64,000 nt of DNA from Mercenaria mercenaria (taxonomy: Eukaryota; Mollusca; Bivalvia; Venerida; Veneridae). Below, one piece after another: positions 41,536-53,447 of the stretch (positions are counted from its first letter, which is position 1; each line of letters begins with the position of its first letter). A program made the position numbers and the translations under genes. Below the pieces are notes generated by a model. It was not told the origin of the DNA and did not search any database. It was given only the letters and a program-made list of their open reading frames with translations. The DNA lies in contig NC_069378.1 in NCBI RefSeq assembly GCF_021730395.1, positions 40,189,001-40,253,000 on the forward strand, written 5' to 3'.

Positions 41536-43329
41536 ATGAATTTAGCTGAAGTTAGCAGAATCTGTCTTGAAACAATTCAATTTTTAAGTTGGTCAGATCT
41601 GTTATCCGACGACTTGCTACAGTCTGACAGATTGCCGTTTCAAAAAGGCGAGTATTAGTATCATCGCTGCGCCCACTTTCACTTTAATGAAAACGTGATA
41701 CAGTAGCACCATTTAGTCAAAGCGAGCTTGCAACATTTGTCAGCTTCGGCGACCTGTGGGTTTCCACGTTGATTATTCGTGTTTTGTCAGACGAAATTGT
41801 ACCGAATACATGTGTATCTATGCATACATATAGTATTTTATATTGTACATTTGCTGAAGGAAGATTATCCGTGAGCTGGGAATATTATTTAGAAAACATA
41901 CATGTCTTTGATTCTCACGGCATTTCACATTGCAAACACTATCGAATGAATTTTATCTGAATGTTCTTTTATTTTTGTTTGATCTCGTATTGCTAAGCAT
42001 GTTTTAGTATATTATTTTGTTCTTGATATAACGATGAACTGTACATGTTCAAGTTATATTCATACATTACTGTCCTGTTCATAAATCATATCACTAAATT
42101 TGCGCTAATTAGTTTTAATTGGCAGTATCAACGCCTGAAGAAATCCATATCACTGCTGATTATCGATTTTCTATAAATAGCCTAATTAACATGTGGTCAT
42201 ATTTTTGCGGGCTTGAAACGAAAACGAGACAATGCAGTCGAAAATTCAGTAACATTCTTAGATCACTAGGGTAGCATTAATATAATATCTTACAATTTGA
42301 TAGCTATGACGAACATTTAAGTTTGTTCTGACATATTTGAAAAGTGTTACAACTTGCTGGAAAAGCTGTCTATGGACCGGAAATGTTTGGAAACTTTTCC
42401 GTTGAAATTCCGTTTCTATTTTTAGCCGCGGATTATTGCTAGCAGAAGTCATTGTTCTTTATCAAATAAAGCCTTAAATTTCGGGAGATATACATGTGAC
42501 ACTACGGTTAGGAAACATTTTTGAATTGTCAGTCTGGATTCCTAGGCTAGGTTTCTATATATATAAGCTACCTTTTCTACGTTATCAGCTACGTGACCTC
42601 TGGGGCAGTACTATGCAATAGCTAATCAATATCATCGCTCCAGTTCAGGTGATATGAGGTCATCGTTTATTCACGTGACCATAAATTTGCATATTTGTAT
42701 TCATACACGTGGTTGTTTTAATTAAAACGTTGACTTCAGTTTATATTGATTTTAGTCGCCGAATTTACATTAAAAATGGTATTAAGGCATATATTGTAGC
42801 TTTGCATATTCAGCACGTTGTGTAGATAATTGTTTACCTGGAAAGCTTGGAACTATTTTTGGTTGTGTTGTTAGGATGGTCTTAAGAACTGACAAGATTT
42901 CTCAAACTGAGTATTCTTTTCAACACTGGTGGCAGCAGCCACCAAAAACAGTGCTTTTTAGGTTGAAACCGCGAAGCGTTTGAAACCTATTACAACTGTA
43001 AGAATTTTATAATGACAGTTTTCACTGAAGCAGATTAATCCGCCGTTGTATCTCCGCACTACTTTTATTGATTACTTTCGAGTATACCTGCCGCTTATCT
43101 CTCCACATAATTCCTATGTAAAAGTTCCTGGTCAGGTTTAACATTCATTTCAATGCGTATGATAAAAGAAAATATATATCAAATTATAAATCCGAATTGT
43201 TCAATATTCACGGTCATTGGAAACAAATAACATTAATTCAACAAAAGAGAAAATTCTTTAAGGCACGCTTGAACGCAGACATATTATTATGAGGTTTTAT
43301 GTAAGAAGGAAGTGAATTCCATATGTGTG
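41536..43329. other. Intergenic DNA without a recognised gene
   Basis: AT-rich sequence. No supported coding frame, RNA gene or repeat was identified between the MITE fragment and the LTR element. Confidence 0.4.
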
Positions 43330-43920
43330 TGTCATAGAGTGTGTTGTATTTAACACCTTTGTTTATATAACTATTTTTTTATAAGAATTTGGTTTGTTTA
43401 GTTAGTGCTAAATAGAAAGATTTTAGTCTTTATACCCAGTCGAAAACACCTTATACAGTTCCGTTAGTTAATATAGTAGTTGTAGTCAGTAGTCCAAAAT
43501 AGTCGTATCATGTAGAATTTACTACCTTTAGACCTTTAATCTCATATTTATGTTCGATTAATCTTCTACTTAACATTCATTTGCATGAATCGATAACCAA
43601 TCACAACCACACCGCCATATTCAAAAGTGTAAACAAAAGTCATAGCCATTTTATGCTAAAATATTTTCCCATCTATTGTCTATATACATTTATATATATA
43701 CAGGTAATTGTGTGTTTCAATTTATAAACATGTATTTATTGTAACTATCGATTTTGTGCATTCATCAATTGTTCCAATGCTCGTAATTATTGTTTTCCAT
43801 TGGTACGATCGAATGTTTATGTTATAGTTGCAGGATCGTATCTGTCGTCAAATACATATCATAAGAACCCCAGACTTGAGTTGTCATTACTCAATCTACC
43901 GGCTGGCAAGGTCGGCGACA
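43330..43920 (+). repeat. 5' LTR
   Basis: It starts TGTCATAGAGTG and ends GTCGGCGACA (TG...CA). It is nearly identical to 54629-55218. A TATA-like run (TATATATACAGG) near 43690 may be part of its promoter. Confidence 0.95.
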
Positions 43921-43921
43921 G

Positions 43922-43933
43922 TGGCGCCCAACC
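43922..43933 (+). other. Primer-binding site
   Basis: TGGCGCCCAACC begins one base after the 5' LTR. Its first 11 bases are complementary to the 3' end of tRNA-Lys(CUU), a primer known from several retroviruses. The assignment is inferred from the motif. Confidence 0.8.
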
Positions 43934-44821
43934 ATTACATCAAGATCCTTGGATGGTATACAATGCATGAAGAGATGGTACCACGGAATTATCCCGACAT
44001 CATGTGCTGATGACCTGTAAAAACAAGAAAAAGCATTATGAAGACCATGGCAGAAATTTTGCAACAGAGTACCGGTACTGTGAGTGACTTTTCATTAAAT
44101 TTATAAGGCCTTACAAACGTGTAAACGACTGCGCAGTTCATAACTCATCTCAGGATGGAGGATCAGCTAGTGGAACTTTGTAACCCCAGCAGTGTTTGAT
44201 TCTTTATTCATCAACCGGAAACGCAGAAAAACCCTATAAAATTAACAGTGTAATAAGTGTTATTACCTGTAGATCTATGTGTATGACTGTTTACCTATAA
44301 ATTGCCTTTTTATTTGATTATATATGCAAATCAGATATTGCTAGTGTGTTATTGTATAGTACAATATTGATAATATTTATACATGTGCTGTCCAATTTTT
44401 TGCATAAGGGTATATTTTTTTCTGAGGTAAGACCCTGCACACTGCACGTTATAACACAGTTTTCATCGCCATTAACATTTAATCATACAAGGTAGAGATA
44501 GAAATATTGATTAGGTAGATTAAAGTAGAACAAAATACTAGTCTAAAAGGGTATGTTCTCTTAGACTAAATCACAGGTGTTTATTCTGTGGATATTTGAT
44601 AAAATATCCACGGAATTTTAATTTACTTTTGGCCAAAGCCCTACAGATTAATTGCGCACATAAATGTTATAGGTTACTGTAAAAACAGTTATCTGTAATA
44701 GCGTTGAGGTAGACACATTGTAATCCCCCAGCCAGATCCGCATTTATCGATATAACGCGTCGCTAAACAGGGTTTATCGGGTTTATACAACACTATCGGA
44801 AAACTTAACTATCGAATCATT

Positions 44822-44910
44822 CAGACTCGATAGCTCAGTTGGATAGTCTGCGGGTTTGTAAACTCGTCAGATTTTGTAAACGCGCGACCGTTGGTTCGAA
44901 CCCCGGCGTG
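44822..44910 (+). tRNA. tRNA-like segment in the retrotransposon leader
   Basis: GATAGCTCAGTTGGATAG matches an A box and GGTTCGAACCCC a B box. A 6-bp hairpin (CGGGTTTGTAAACTCG) stands where the anticodon arm would be, with GTA in its loop, and a T-run follows. The acceptor and T stems pair poorly and the middle is ~20 nt too long. It is a tRNA-derived remnant, not a confident tRNA gene. Confidence 0.35.
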
Positions 44911-45930
44911 AGATTTTTTTTTCAAATTTTTTTTCACGGATATTTTTTTCATATCACATACAAAACAATAACAAATAGTAGAATAGTGAAAAATATTCTA
45001 AACACATACAGATACTCAGTTGTATATAAAAGAGAAAGGTACATAGAGTGACTAAATACATAGACACACAAAGTAACTATGAATCGTGAATAAAATACAC
45101 GAACAGACATTGAACATTACAGGTCAAATATAGTTAAAACATTGCGAATACAATATTTTGAAAGTGAAGAAACATTTTACAAGTCACTGAAATGAAAAAC
45201 TGCAATGAATATTGAACATATGTAAATGAAAATTTATTGAACAAGAGAAATACGAGTAGTGTAGTTGAGACACTGTGATGAATAGCGTAATAATAAGAGA
45301 AGAAAGAAATAATTGTTGAAATACAATTAGTGAAGTGTGAAGTGTGAAGAATGAAAAGTGAAACGTAGTGAAACTTATGGTACGGCATCCGTGAAAGCGT
45401 ATGCAAATTAGTAAATTGTGAAAAATCAAAGGTAAAAAGTAGTGAAGTTTACTGGACGGCATCTAAAATCGTACGCAAAGATAGTGAAGTGCGAAAAGTA
45501 AAACAGTGAAATAAAATTTTGAAACAGCAGAAATTGATAAACTGTGGAGATATTGCTAATGAATTGTGAGAAGTGATTGAAGCTCATCATCACTTGATAA
45601 AGTGAATGTCAACAGTGAAAACAGAAATTTTTCACTGAAATAAATAGTGAAAGTGAAAAGTGTCATCTGATAATGAACACATTGTGAAAAGTGAAATTGC
45701 TATATAAATACACATGAAGCAAAGCTATAGTATGTTTATGCAAAAGTGCTAGTATACACTTAGTGTTATAAAAGTGAAAGTGAAGTAGAAAAGGAAGGAA
45801 TTCTTCACTCATTAGTGAAGATATTTTTGCAAATAAAAAGCTTAACAGACATCTCATCATCGAGTAAAAATTAGCTTATATAATTGTGATGGAAACAGAA
45901 ACGTGTTAAAAGTACAGTTGATGAATAAGC

Positions 45931-46137
45931 ATTAAAGCAGCTGTCTCACTGATACAGAAAATTGATGAAATAGCATTAAAGCAGCTGTCTCACTGATACA
46001 GAAAATTGATGAAATAGCATTAAAGCAGCTGTCTCACTGATACAAAAAGTTGATGAAATAGCATTAAAGCAGCTGTCTCACTGATACAGAAAGTTGATGA
46101 AATAATATTAAAGCATCTGTCTCATTGATACAGAAAG
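45931..46137 (+). repeat. 44-bp tandem repeat in the leader (5 copies)
   Basis: The unit ATTAAAGCAGCTGTCTCACT, then GATACAGAAAATTGATGAAATAGC, is repeated at 44-bp spacing just before the first ORF of the LTR element. The upstream leader (45060-45860) is also rich in AGTGAA and GTGAAAAGTG motifs. Confidence 0.9.
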
Positions 46138-46345
46138 TTTATTTTGAAACTTAGTCATCTGTGTTGAAGTTGAATGTGAAGTGGAATACACAAGACTACT
46201 TGAATTTCCCTACGGTGCAAACGGTTCTGAAAAGGAGTAAAACTGTCAAATTAATAACAGTGTTGTATACAACAGTATATAGTGGTTAGTTAGATAGAAT
46301 AAAGCTACAGAATTCTGAGTATAGTGATATACAAAAAGAAACATT

Positions 46346-47824
46346 ATGGAAGATCAAATCTCTGAAAGAGAATACGGAAAACGGAGGAGAGATGCATTGA
46401 GAGAACAAGAGTTACAGAGAAATGAAGAAAGAATGACAATGAGGGAAACGAGAAGATATGAAAATGGTCGTCCACAGGAGGTTTATGAAAGAGATGAAAT
46501 ACATCTAAATGATCAGTATGACAGCAATGAAAGAATTGATGAACGGAAAGGATATCAACCAACAGATAGGCAAAGGAGAAGATCAAATAGAATCGATGAA
46601 AGTCATTACCCAAATGATAATATTGGTGAAATTAATATGCCACTTTCTCAACAAATACATAGATATGATGGTCAAAGAGAGCATGAAGAGAACCAAAGAA
46701 GAGAGGAATTGAGTAAACCTGAAAAATATCGCCGGTCAGTGGAACATGTTTCCAGGAATGATACAGACATTGCCGGAGGAGCAATAAAGAATACTTCAAA
46801 TGAAAAGGAAATTATAGGCAAAGAGAATCTTAGACGAAGTTCAGGAGTTAACAGTAAGAGTGTATCGTTTGAAGCAGATAGACAGACAGTTGATAATGCA
46901 AACAAAGAAGAGGAAAGTTTCCAAACACGAGATCACGATTACTCTGAATTCGATTTAACTGAAGAAATGACAAAGTTGGACAGAAAATTGAGCTTACTAA
47001 AGAAAAGTAACGCGGCTATTTTAAGTGAAAGCAAAGTGCTTTCAAGTACAAGAAACATTGAGCCTCGAGAAATAGACTCTATGAATCACAGCAGGAATGA
47101 AAGACTTGAAGTAAACAAAGATAACGTTGATAATAGAAACATTTATTACAATGAAGGTCATATTAACGACATTCCTCTCAGTCGAAAATATACAGATCGT
47201 GCATCGCAGAATATAAACAAAAATCGGCAACAAACTACAGAAGGCCTTAGAAGTCGTATGTCTGAAAGAAACACAAGGCGAAATCAAAATGATTTCAATG
47301 ATGATCAGTATTATGATAGAAATGCAAAACCATATAGTAATTATAGAACGGATGAGAGACAGGAGCAAGGTGACTTATATGAATATCAAAGGACTTACAG
47401 AGATGAATATGGAGCAAGGCCTAAGACAAGTAAAGTAGGCAAGGCTTATGAAGATGAAATACAGACATTTGATAGAGAGGTATATGAAACAGAATCTATA
47501 CCCAAAACAATCAGAGATAAAACACAGTCGACGACTAGAAGAGGTACAATAGATGGAGAAAAGGTTCATATGTATCAAACAAATCAGCCAATGAAACAGG
47601 AAGCCCCGGTTGTAGACGAAGCATATGATAGAAATGACATCAATTTTCAAGAATACAGAAAAGCAAATGACGAAGTTCTGCAATACGAATTACAAAGAGA
47701 AAGAAACATATTACAGCGATTACATGAGCAAAATAGAAAAATTGACTTAGAAAGAAAAATGGCCGAGGAAGAAGAGCAAAAAGTTATGGAAAGAATCAAC
47801 AGTTTGAAGTTTGCAGAGAAATAA
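46346..47824 (+). CDS. LTR element: charged leader ORF (492 aa)
   Basis: A highly charged Arg/Glu/Asn-rich product, predicted to be mostly coiled coil, especially at the end (RKMAEEEEQKVMERI). No known domain is recognised. It precedes the gag-like ORF and may be an N-terminal extension of gag or an accessory protein of this lineage. Confidence 0.6.
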   Translation: MEDQISEREYGKRRRDALREQELQRNEERMTMRETRRYENGRPQEVYERDEIHLNDQYDSNERIDERKGYQPTDRQRRRSNRIDESHYPNDNIGEINMPLSQQIHRYDGQREHEENQRREELSKPEKYRRSVEHVSRNDTDIAGGAIKNTSNEKEIIGKENLRRSSGVNSKSVSFEADRQTVDNANKEEESFQTRDHDYSEFDLTEEMTKLDRKLSLLKKSNAAILSESKVLSSTRNIEPREIDSMNHSRNERLEVNKDNVDNRNIYYNEGHINDIPLSRKYTDRASQNINKNRQQTTEGLRSRMSERNTRRNQNDFNDDQYYDRNAKPYSNYRTDERQEQGDLYEYQRTYRDEYGARPKTSKVGKAYEDEIQTFDREVYETESIPKTIRDKTQSTTRRGTIDGEKVHMYQTNQPMKQEAPVVDEAYDRNDINFQEYRKANDEVLQYELQRERNILQRLHEQNRKIDLERKMAEEEEQKVMERINSLKFAEK

Positions 47825-47908
47825 TTAGATAAAAGTAGAAAAGAAAGAGAAAGACTACAAAGAGAAATCGAGAAAAAGTACGAACTCGAAACATTACGAG
47901 CACAGAGG

Positions 47909-49147
47909 TTGAGGTTGCTAAAGAATCAAGAGGAGGAACTGTCTGTTAAAATGAAAACTCAAAGTGAAGATTCAGATGGATACAATTACAAAAGTAGAAA
48001 TACAGGTTACAATGCTGACAAAAGTAGAAGTGTAGAAAGCAGGAGTGATATAGTCAAAGGCAGAGAAAGTTTCTGGAATGGAGATGATGACAGATATACA
48101 GTAAATCAGCGTATGAAGGATTTCAAAACTGACGATACTCCGAAACACCAAACTGGGTTTGGCAAACCAAAGATTCCGCCATTTGATGGAACAGATTTTA
48201 AAGTTTGGAAAATAGAAGTCGAATGTATCATGAAGAGCAAGATGTACCCCGAGTCACTAATAGCCCAAACTATGAGAAATTCTTTAAAGGGTCAGACAAG
48301 AAAAGTGTTGCTGACAATAGACCCAATGGCAAGCTCTGATGAGATTCTGAGAAAGTTAGAAGACATATATGGTACTACTCAGACCGAGGATTCCATTATG
48401 CAAGACTTCTTTAATGCAAGACAAGAAGAGAAAGAAACAACTTCAGATTGGGCTCTCCGACTAGAAACAATCATGCAGTTAGCTGTTGAAACAGGAGAAA
48501 TTCCAGAAAACAAAAAGAACAGTTTATTAAAGCAAAGGTTTTGGAAGGGACTTAAAAGCGAGAGACTGAAAAATAATACAAGAGTTACCTATGAGTCTAC
48601 AGCAAGTTTCGAGGTCTTGAGAAAGAAAACTCGAGTTGAAGCAGAAGAACTTAAGAGATCAACAGAAGAGAAAACACAAAAGCCATTGACAAGTACTCAG
48701 GAGAGTAGTGGACAAGACTCTGATATTCCGACTCAGTCAGATGTTACACTACAGCAGCAGCAATTGAAATCATCTTCAGGTTTCATTAACGAACAAAGAG
48801 ATATGATGAGAAAGTTGATGGAAAAGATGAACCAGTTAGAAAAAGAGATAATAAATATCAAAACAGAAAAGCAGCAAGAAAAGCCCAGACAAGAAGAATA
48901 CAGAAGACCGCCATATGGATATTCACCCGATTACAGAGAAATGCCCTACAGAGGAGGTTATCAAAGAGGAAGTAGACCATATTATGGAAGATCGAGAGGA
49001 AGACCGTACTATAGAGAAAGGTTTGATAAGTACGACCATAGAAGAGCACCAGATAACAAGAACGAGAACATTGACAAAGAACTAGATAAATCAGAAGAAC
49101 CCAAAAAGGCAAACACAGGAAAAGAAAAGAAAGATTTAAACCAGTAA
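47909..49147 (+). CDS. LTR element: gag-like ORF
   Basis: The central part (FDGTDFKVWKIEVECIM ... DWALRLETIMQLA ... FWKGLKSERLKNN) has the look of a retrotransposon gag/PNMA-type capsid domain. A basic Arg-Gly-Tyr-rich tail (RGSRPYYGRSRGRPYY) probably binds RNA. No CCHC zinc knuckle is seen. Confidence 0.75.
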   Translation: MRLLKNQEEELSVKMKTQSEDSDGYNYKSRNTGYNADKSRSVESRSDIVKGRESFWNGDDDRYTVNQRMKDFKTDDTPKHQTGFGKPKIPPFDGTDFKVWKIEVECIMKSKMYPESLIAQTMRNSLKGQTRKVLLTIDPMASSDEILRKLEDIYGTTQTEDSIMQDFFNARQEEKETTSDWALRLETIMQLAVETGEIPENKKNSLLKQRFWKGLKSERLKNNTRVTYESTASFEVLRKKTRVEAEELKRSTEEKTQKPLTSTQESSGQDSDIPTQSDVTLQQQQLKSSSGFINEQRDMMRKLMEKMNQLEKEIINIKTEKQQEKPRQEEYRRPPYGYSPDYREMPYRGGYQRGSRPYYGRSRGRPYYRERFDKYDHRRAPDNKNENIDKELDKSEEPKKANTGKEKKDLNQ

Positions 49148-49209
49148 ATGCTTCCATCGCAGGGCATGATGTAAGCTTTAGTAATCAAAACTGCCCTAAA
49201 GATAATATT

Positions 49210-50100
49210 TTGGATCGGCTGATAGGTTCATCAAATGAGACAACAATACAGATTGAAGGTGTGACATCAAAAGGTCTTATAGATAGCGGGTCAATGGTTA
49301 GCTCAATATCAGAAACATTTTATCAGACACTACCTACAAAACCGACACTTCATACTCTGGGTGATTTTGAGCTAGAAGTTAAAACAGCAAATGGCACAAC
49401 TGTACATTACATGGGTTACATAGAGGCTACGATAGAAAGTGAAAGTTTCGAAAATGGCTCAATAACAACGTTGTTTCTTGTGGTCCCACCAACAGAATAC
49501 CATCATAAGGTTCCAGTTTTAATCGGAACTAATGTCATCAGAGAATTTAAACAAAGGAACCAAACATCAGATAACACACCTGATGAATGGAAAACTGCGT
49601 TCATGTCCGTAGAATTAGCATCAGTTGGCATTGTTACTACAACACAACCTGTCACATTAAAACCTATGGAAGTTAGAACTATAAGTGGCTTCGTACGAAA
49701 AATCAGAAACACCGAAGCTGCAGTTACAGAACCAATTGAAGAAACTTACCATCAAAAGCCAATAGTTTGTCCCCGAGTGATAAAGCTTACAAGTGCAGGG
49801 AAAACAGAACGTGTACCTGTGAAAATTTGCAATATGTCTGCAAAGGTTTTGAAAATTCCACAAAAGTCTGAAATCTGTCAACTGAACGAAGTGAAAATTG
49901 TCAGGAATGCAGACATCTGTAACGAAAAATCTGATTCTGAAAATGGAAACATAGATGAGAAGAGCAAGAAATACACATCGGCCCTAGAACCGACAGTTTC
50001 TGTATATCAACATACAATATCTGTAAGCGAAAGTAAAAAAGGTAACACTGAAAAAATACTTACCTGGTTTCTCGGATTGTACATCCTCACCATCGAATAA
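49210..50100 (+). CDS. LTR element: aspartic protease region
   Basis: GLIDSGSMVSSIS carries the D-[ST]-G active-site motif of retroviral-type aspartic proteases, followed by a hydrophobic segment (TTLFLVVPPTEY...VPVLIGTNVI) with the typical flap and GTN pattern. Confidence 0.75.
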   Translation: MDRLIGSSNETTIQIEGVTSKGLIDSGSMVSSISETFYQTLPTKPTLHTLGDFELEVKTANGTTVHYMGYIEATIESESFENGSITTLFLVVPPTEYHHKVPVLIGTNVIREFKQRNQTSDNTPDEWKTAFMSVELASVGIVTTTQPVTLKPMEVRTISGFVRKIRNTEAAVTEPIEETYHQKPIVCPRVIKLTSAGKTERVPVKICNMSAKVLKIPQKSEICQLNEVKIVRNADICNEKSDSENGNIDEKSKKYTSALEPTVSVYQHTISVSESKKGNTEKILTWFLGLYILTIE

Positions 50101-50155
50101 TGGACCTGAAATAGAAAACAAAAATATAATTGAGAAGGTAGACTTACCTGATTCT

Positions 50156-53113
50156 ATGGATCCTCCCCCTTCACTTCCAAGTCTGTCACCTGAAACAGAA
50201 AAGGATACAATGTCAGGAAACAAATGTGATCTGAAACAAGATTTTGGTGTTGGCATAGAAGATTCAGAACTTACATGTGAACAAAAGAAAAAGGTATATA
50301 ACTTATTCAAGAAGTGGGAATCAGTATTTCCGAAACATAAAAACGACATCGGCCATACCACAGCTGTTCGACATAAAATTGAACTTACAGATAACGAACC
50401 ATTCAAAGAACCTTACAGAAGTGTACCCCCTGCTATCTACAACGAAGTACGTGAACATCTTAAAGAAATGCTAGATATCGGTGCAATCAAAGAATCTAAA
50501 AGTCCATGGTCATCCAATGTCGTCATAGTAAGGAAAAAGGACGGGACAATTCGCTTCTGCCTGGACTATAGAAAATTAAACAAACGAACGAAGAAAGACG
50601 CTTATCCGATCCCTAGAATTGATGACACTCTCCATCTTTTAGCAGGAGCGAAATATTTTTCGAAATTGGACTTAAAATCAGGTTACTGGCAGGTAGAAAT
50701 GGAAGAATCAGACAAAGAGAAAACAGCATTCCAAGTGTGGGGTATCGGTTTCTTCGAATGTAACAGGATGCCATTTGGGCTATGTAACGCCCCAGCAACG
50801 TTCCAACGTCTCATGGAGAGGTGTATGGGTGACCTAAACTTAAAAGATTGCTTGATATATCTGGACGATATCGTCATATTTTCCGAAGATATAGATTCTC
50901 ACTTAGATCGTCTAGATGCAGTCTTCCAACGCTTGTCTGATAACAACTTGAAGATTAAACCATCGAAGTGCCAATTCTTTAAAGATCACATAACATATTT
51001 AGGTCACGTGGTATCAAAAGACGGAATACAAACCGATCCGGAAAAGACAAAAGTTGTTAAAGATTGGCCAGTACCAAAATCTGTAAAAGAAGTAAGGAAA
51101 TATTTAGGCTTTGTCGGCTACTTCAGAAAATTCATAAAAGGATTCGCCACCATTGCCAGACCACTAAATAATCTCCTGATAGGTCATCCGTTGAAAAGTG
51201 ACAAACCTAGCAAGCGAAAAGACAAAAGGCAGCCATTCATTTGGGGCACAGAACAACAACAGGCATTCGAGGAATTGAAAAGCAAGTTAATTAATCCGCC
51301 TATCCTTGCCTATGCAGATTACAAACTACCGTTCAAACTTCATACAGATGCATCTTTGAAAGGTCTCGGAGCCGTACTATATCAAAAACAAAATGGTACA
51401 GACAGAGTTATTGCATACGCCAGTAGGAGCCTAAAACCAGCAGAGAAACATTATCCTGCACACAAGCTAGAATACCTTGCATTGAAGTGGTCCGTAACAG
51501 AAAAGTTCCACGACTATCTGTATGGCGCGGTATTCGAAGTTGTAACAGACAACAACCCACTGACGTATGTTACCACTACTGCTAAGCTAGATGCAACTGG
51601 ACAACGATGGATGGCAGCTTTATCCAACTATAACTTCAGAACTACTTACAGAAGTGGCAAAAACAACACCGATGCAGACGGACTGTCTCGTATTCCAGCA
51701 CAAACGTCAGATATCAGTGAACAGAGTACTCAAAAGAACTGCATCAGTGCAATGTCATTAGCAACATCTTCACCACCATCTGAAACACCACTTGCCTTCT
51801 CCATACTTTCTCCCGAGTCTTTGGATATTGTTGACCCGATACCGTCACAAGAGGTTCCCATTGACATCATTCAGTCGCATTCATTAAGTTCAAAAGATTG
51901 GAGGAAAGCACAACAAGACGATCCTGTTATTTCCCAGCTTATTGACCATCTGGAAAAGGGCACTAGACCGACAGCTCAGCGGGTCAGTGGTAATATTTCA
52001 CCAGTTGGTAGATACCTACGGGACTGGAACAATCTTGAACTTAGGGACGGCATACTGTTTAGATCCGGTCAATACAGAGAGCAGAAGTATAAGCAGCTCA
52101 TATTACCAGCTTCTGTCAAAGAGGAAGTGTTCAGCGCCTTACATGATGATCTCGGACATCAGGGCCGTGATAGAACAACATCTCTCTTCAAACAACGATT
52201 CTACTGGATTGGTATGGATGCTTATATTGAAGACAGAATTCGGAAATGCCAGCGTTGTATTGCAAGAAAAACGCAGCCAGGTAAAGCACCTCTTGTCAGT
52301 ATCTCGTCAACTGCTCCGATGGAAATTGTATGTGTGGACTTTCTGAGTCTTGAGCGGTCCAAGGGTGGCTTTGAACATATACTTGTAGTTACAGACCACT
52401 TTTCAAGATATGCACAAGCCTACCCAACCAAGAATCAAACTGCTAAGACTACAGCAAAGGTGCTATTTGAACAGTTTATCGTCCATTACGGATTTCCCGA
52501 CAGAATACATAGCGATCAAGGAGCTAATTTTGAGTCTAGTCTCATAAAAGAACTATGTATTCTGGGAGTCACGGAAAAGTCTCACACCACTCCATATCAT
52601 GCTATGGGAAACGGAATGACGGAACGTTTTAACAAGACGCTTTTGAAAATGCTGGGAACACTAGAAGAAACCAAGAAATCAGACTGGAAATCATTTGTAG
52701 CCCCTTTGGTCCATGCGTACAATGTTACCATTCATGACAGTACCGGCTTTTCCCCATATTATATCATGTTCGGGAGACAGCCAAAACTTGCCATCGACGC
52801 CTTACTTGGTATTCATTTCGATGAAGATAAAGCCAAGACAAGAAACGAATATGTCCGCAAGTTACGAGACAGACTGAGCTTTGCATATGAAAAGGCAAAG
52901 AAAGCCGCAGATGAAAAGGCACAAACGAACAAGAAAATATACGACCAGAAAGCAAGGGCCGCTAAATTACATCCAGGCGATATTGTTCTTGCAAGAAACG
53001 TAACCATCAGGGGAAAACATAAGATCGCGGACAGATGGGAGTCAAATCCATATGAAATTATTTCCCAGCCAGATGAAAACACTCCAGTATACATAATCAA
53101 ATCATGTAATTAA
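50156..53113 (+). CDS. LTR element: reverse transcriptase, RNase H and integrase
   Basis: A long frame of 985 residues. RT motifs include RFCLDYRKLNKRTKKDAYPI, MPFGLCNAPATFQRLM and YLDDIVIFSED. RNase H has LHTDASLKGLGAVLYQ. Integrase has an HHCC finger (HDDLGHQG...CQRC) and a DDE core (CVDFLS, HSDQGANFES, MGNGMTERFNK). A chromatin-binding-like end (HKIADRWESNPYEI) follows. Family: Ty3/gypsy. Confidence 0.93.
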   Translation: MDPPPSLPSLSPETEKDTMSGNKCDLKQDFGVGIEDSELTCEQKKKVYNLFKKWESVFPKHKNDIGHTTAVRHKIELTDNEPFKEPYRSVPPAIYNEVREHLKEMLDIGAIKESKSPWSSNVVIVRKKDGTIRFCLDYRKLNKRTKKDAYPIPRIDDTLHLLAGAKYFSKLDLKSGYWQVEMEESDKEKTAFQVWGIGFFECNRMPFGLCNAPATFQRLMERCMGDLNLKDCLIYLDDIVIFSEDIDSHLDRLDAVFQRLSDNNLKIKPSKCQFFKDHITYLGHVVSKDGIQTDPEKTKVVKDWPVPKSVKEVRKYLGFVGYFRKFIKGFATIARPLNNLLIGHPLKSDKPSKRKDKRQPFIWGTEQQQAFEELKSKLINPPILAYADYKLPFKLHTDASLKGLGAVLYQKQNGTDRVIAYASRSLKPAEKHYPAHKLEYLALKWSVTEKFHDYLYGAVFEVVTDNNPLTYVTTTAKLDATGQRWMAALSNYNFRTTYRSGKNNTDADGLSRIPAQTSDISEQSTQKNCISAMSLATSSPPSETPLAFSILSPESLDIVDPIPSQEVPIDIIQSHSLSSKDWRKAQQDDPVISQLIDHLEKGTRPTAQRVSGNISPVGRYLRDWNNLELRDGILFRSGQYREQKYKQLILPASVKEEVFSALHDDLGHQGRDRTTSLFKQRFYWIGMDAYIEDRIRKCQRCIARKTQPGKAPLVSISSTAPMEIVCVDFLSLERSKGGFEHILVVTDHFSRYAQAYPTKNQTAKTTAKVLFEQFIVHYGFPDRIHSDQGANFESSLIKELCILGVTEKSHTTPYHAMGNGMTERFNKTLLKMLGTLEETKKSDWKSFVAPLVHAYNVTIHDSTGFSPYYIMFGRQPKLAIDALLGIHFDEDKAKTRNEYVRKLRDRLSFAYEKAKKAADEKAQTNKKIYDQKARAAKLHPGDIVLARNVTIRGKHKIADRWESNPYEIISQPDENTPVYIIKSCN

Positions 53114-53447
53114 AAATCGAAGAAAACGAGAACATTGCACAGAAATCTTCTATTGCCAGTCAGAACTAAACAAGCAGAAAAAGCCAGTGAATCAACCAAT
53201 CATAACAAAAGCGTCGAGGTTGAGAAATACGTCATACCACAGAAAAGAAGGAATACACAACAGACAAGACATATGGACAACTTAGACGAGGAGAGGCCAA
53301 AACGTCAGAGGCGTCCACCAAAGTGGCAATCTACAGGAGAATGGACAGTGTGAAAATAAACACGAGTGAACAGTAGTAACGAACAGTTGTTAATAAGTGA
53401 TCATAAGTGCTAAGTTTAGACTTAACTGTGTCAGTGTGAATTTGTAT

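Noticed and set aside
46344-53100. Several antisense frames opposite the LTR element
   Set aside because: They mirror strongly coding, A-rich sense frames and show no homology of their own.
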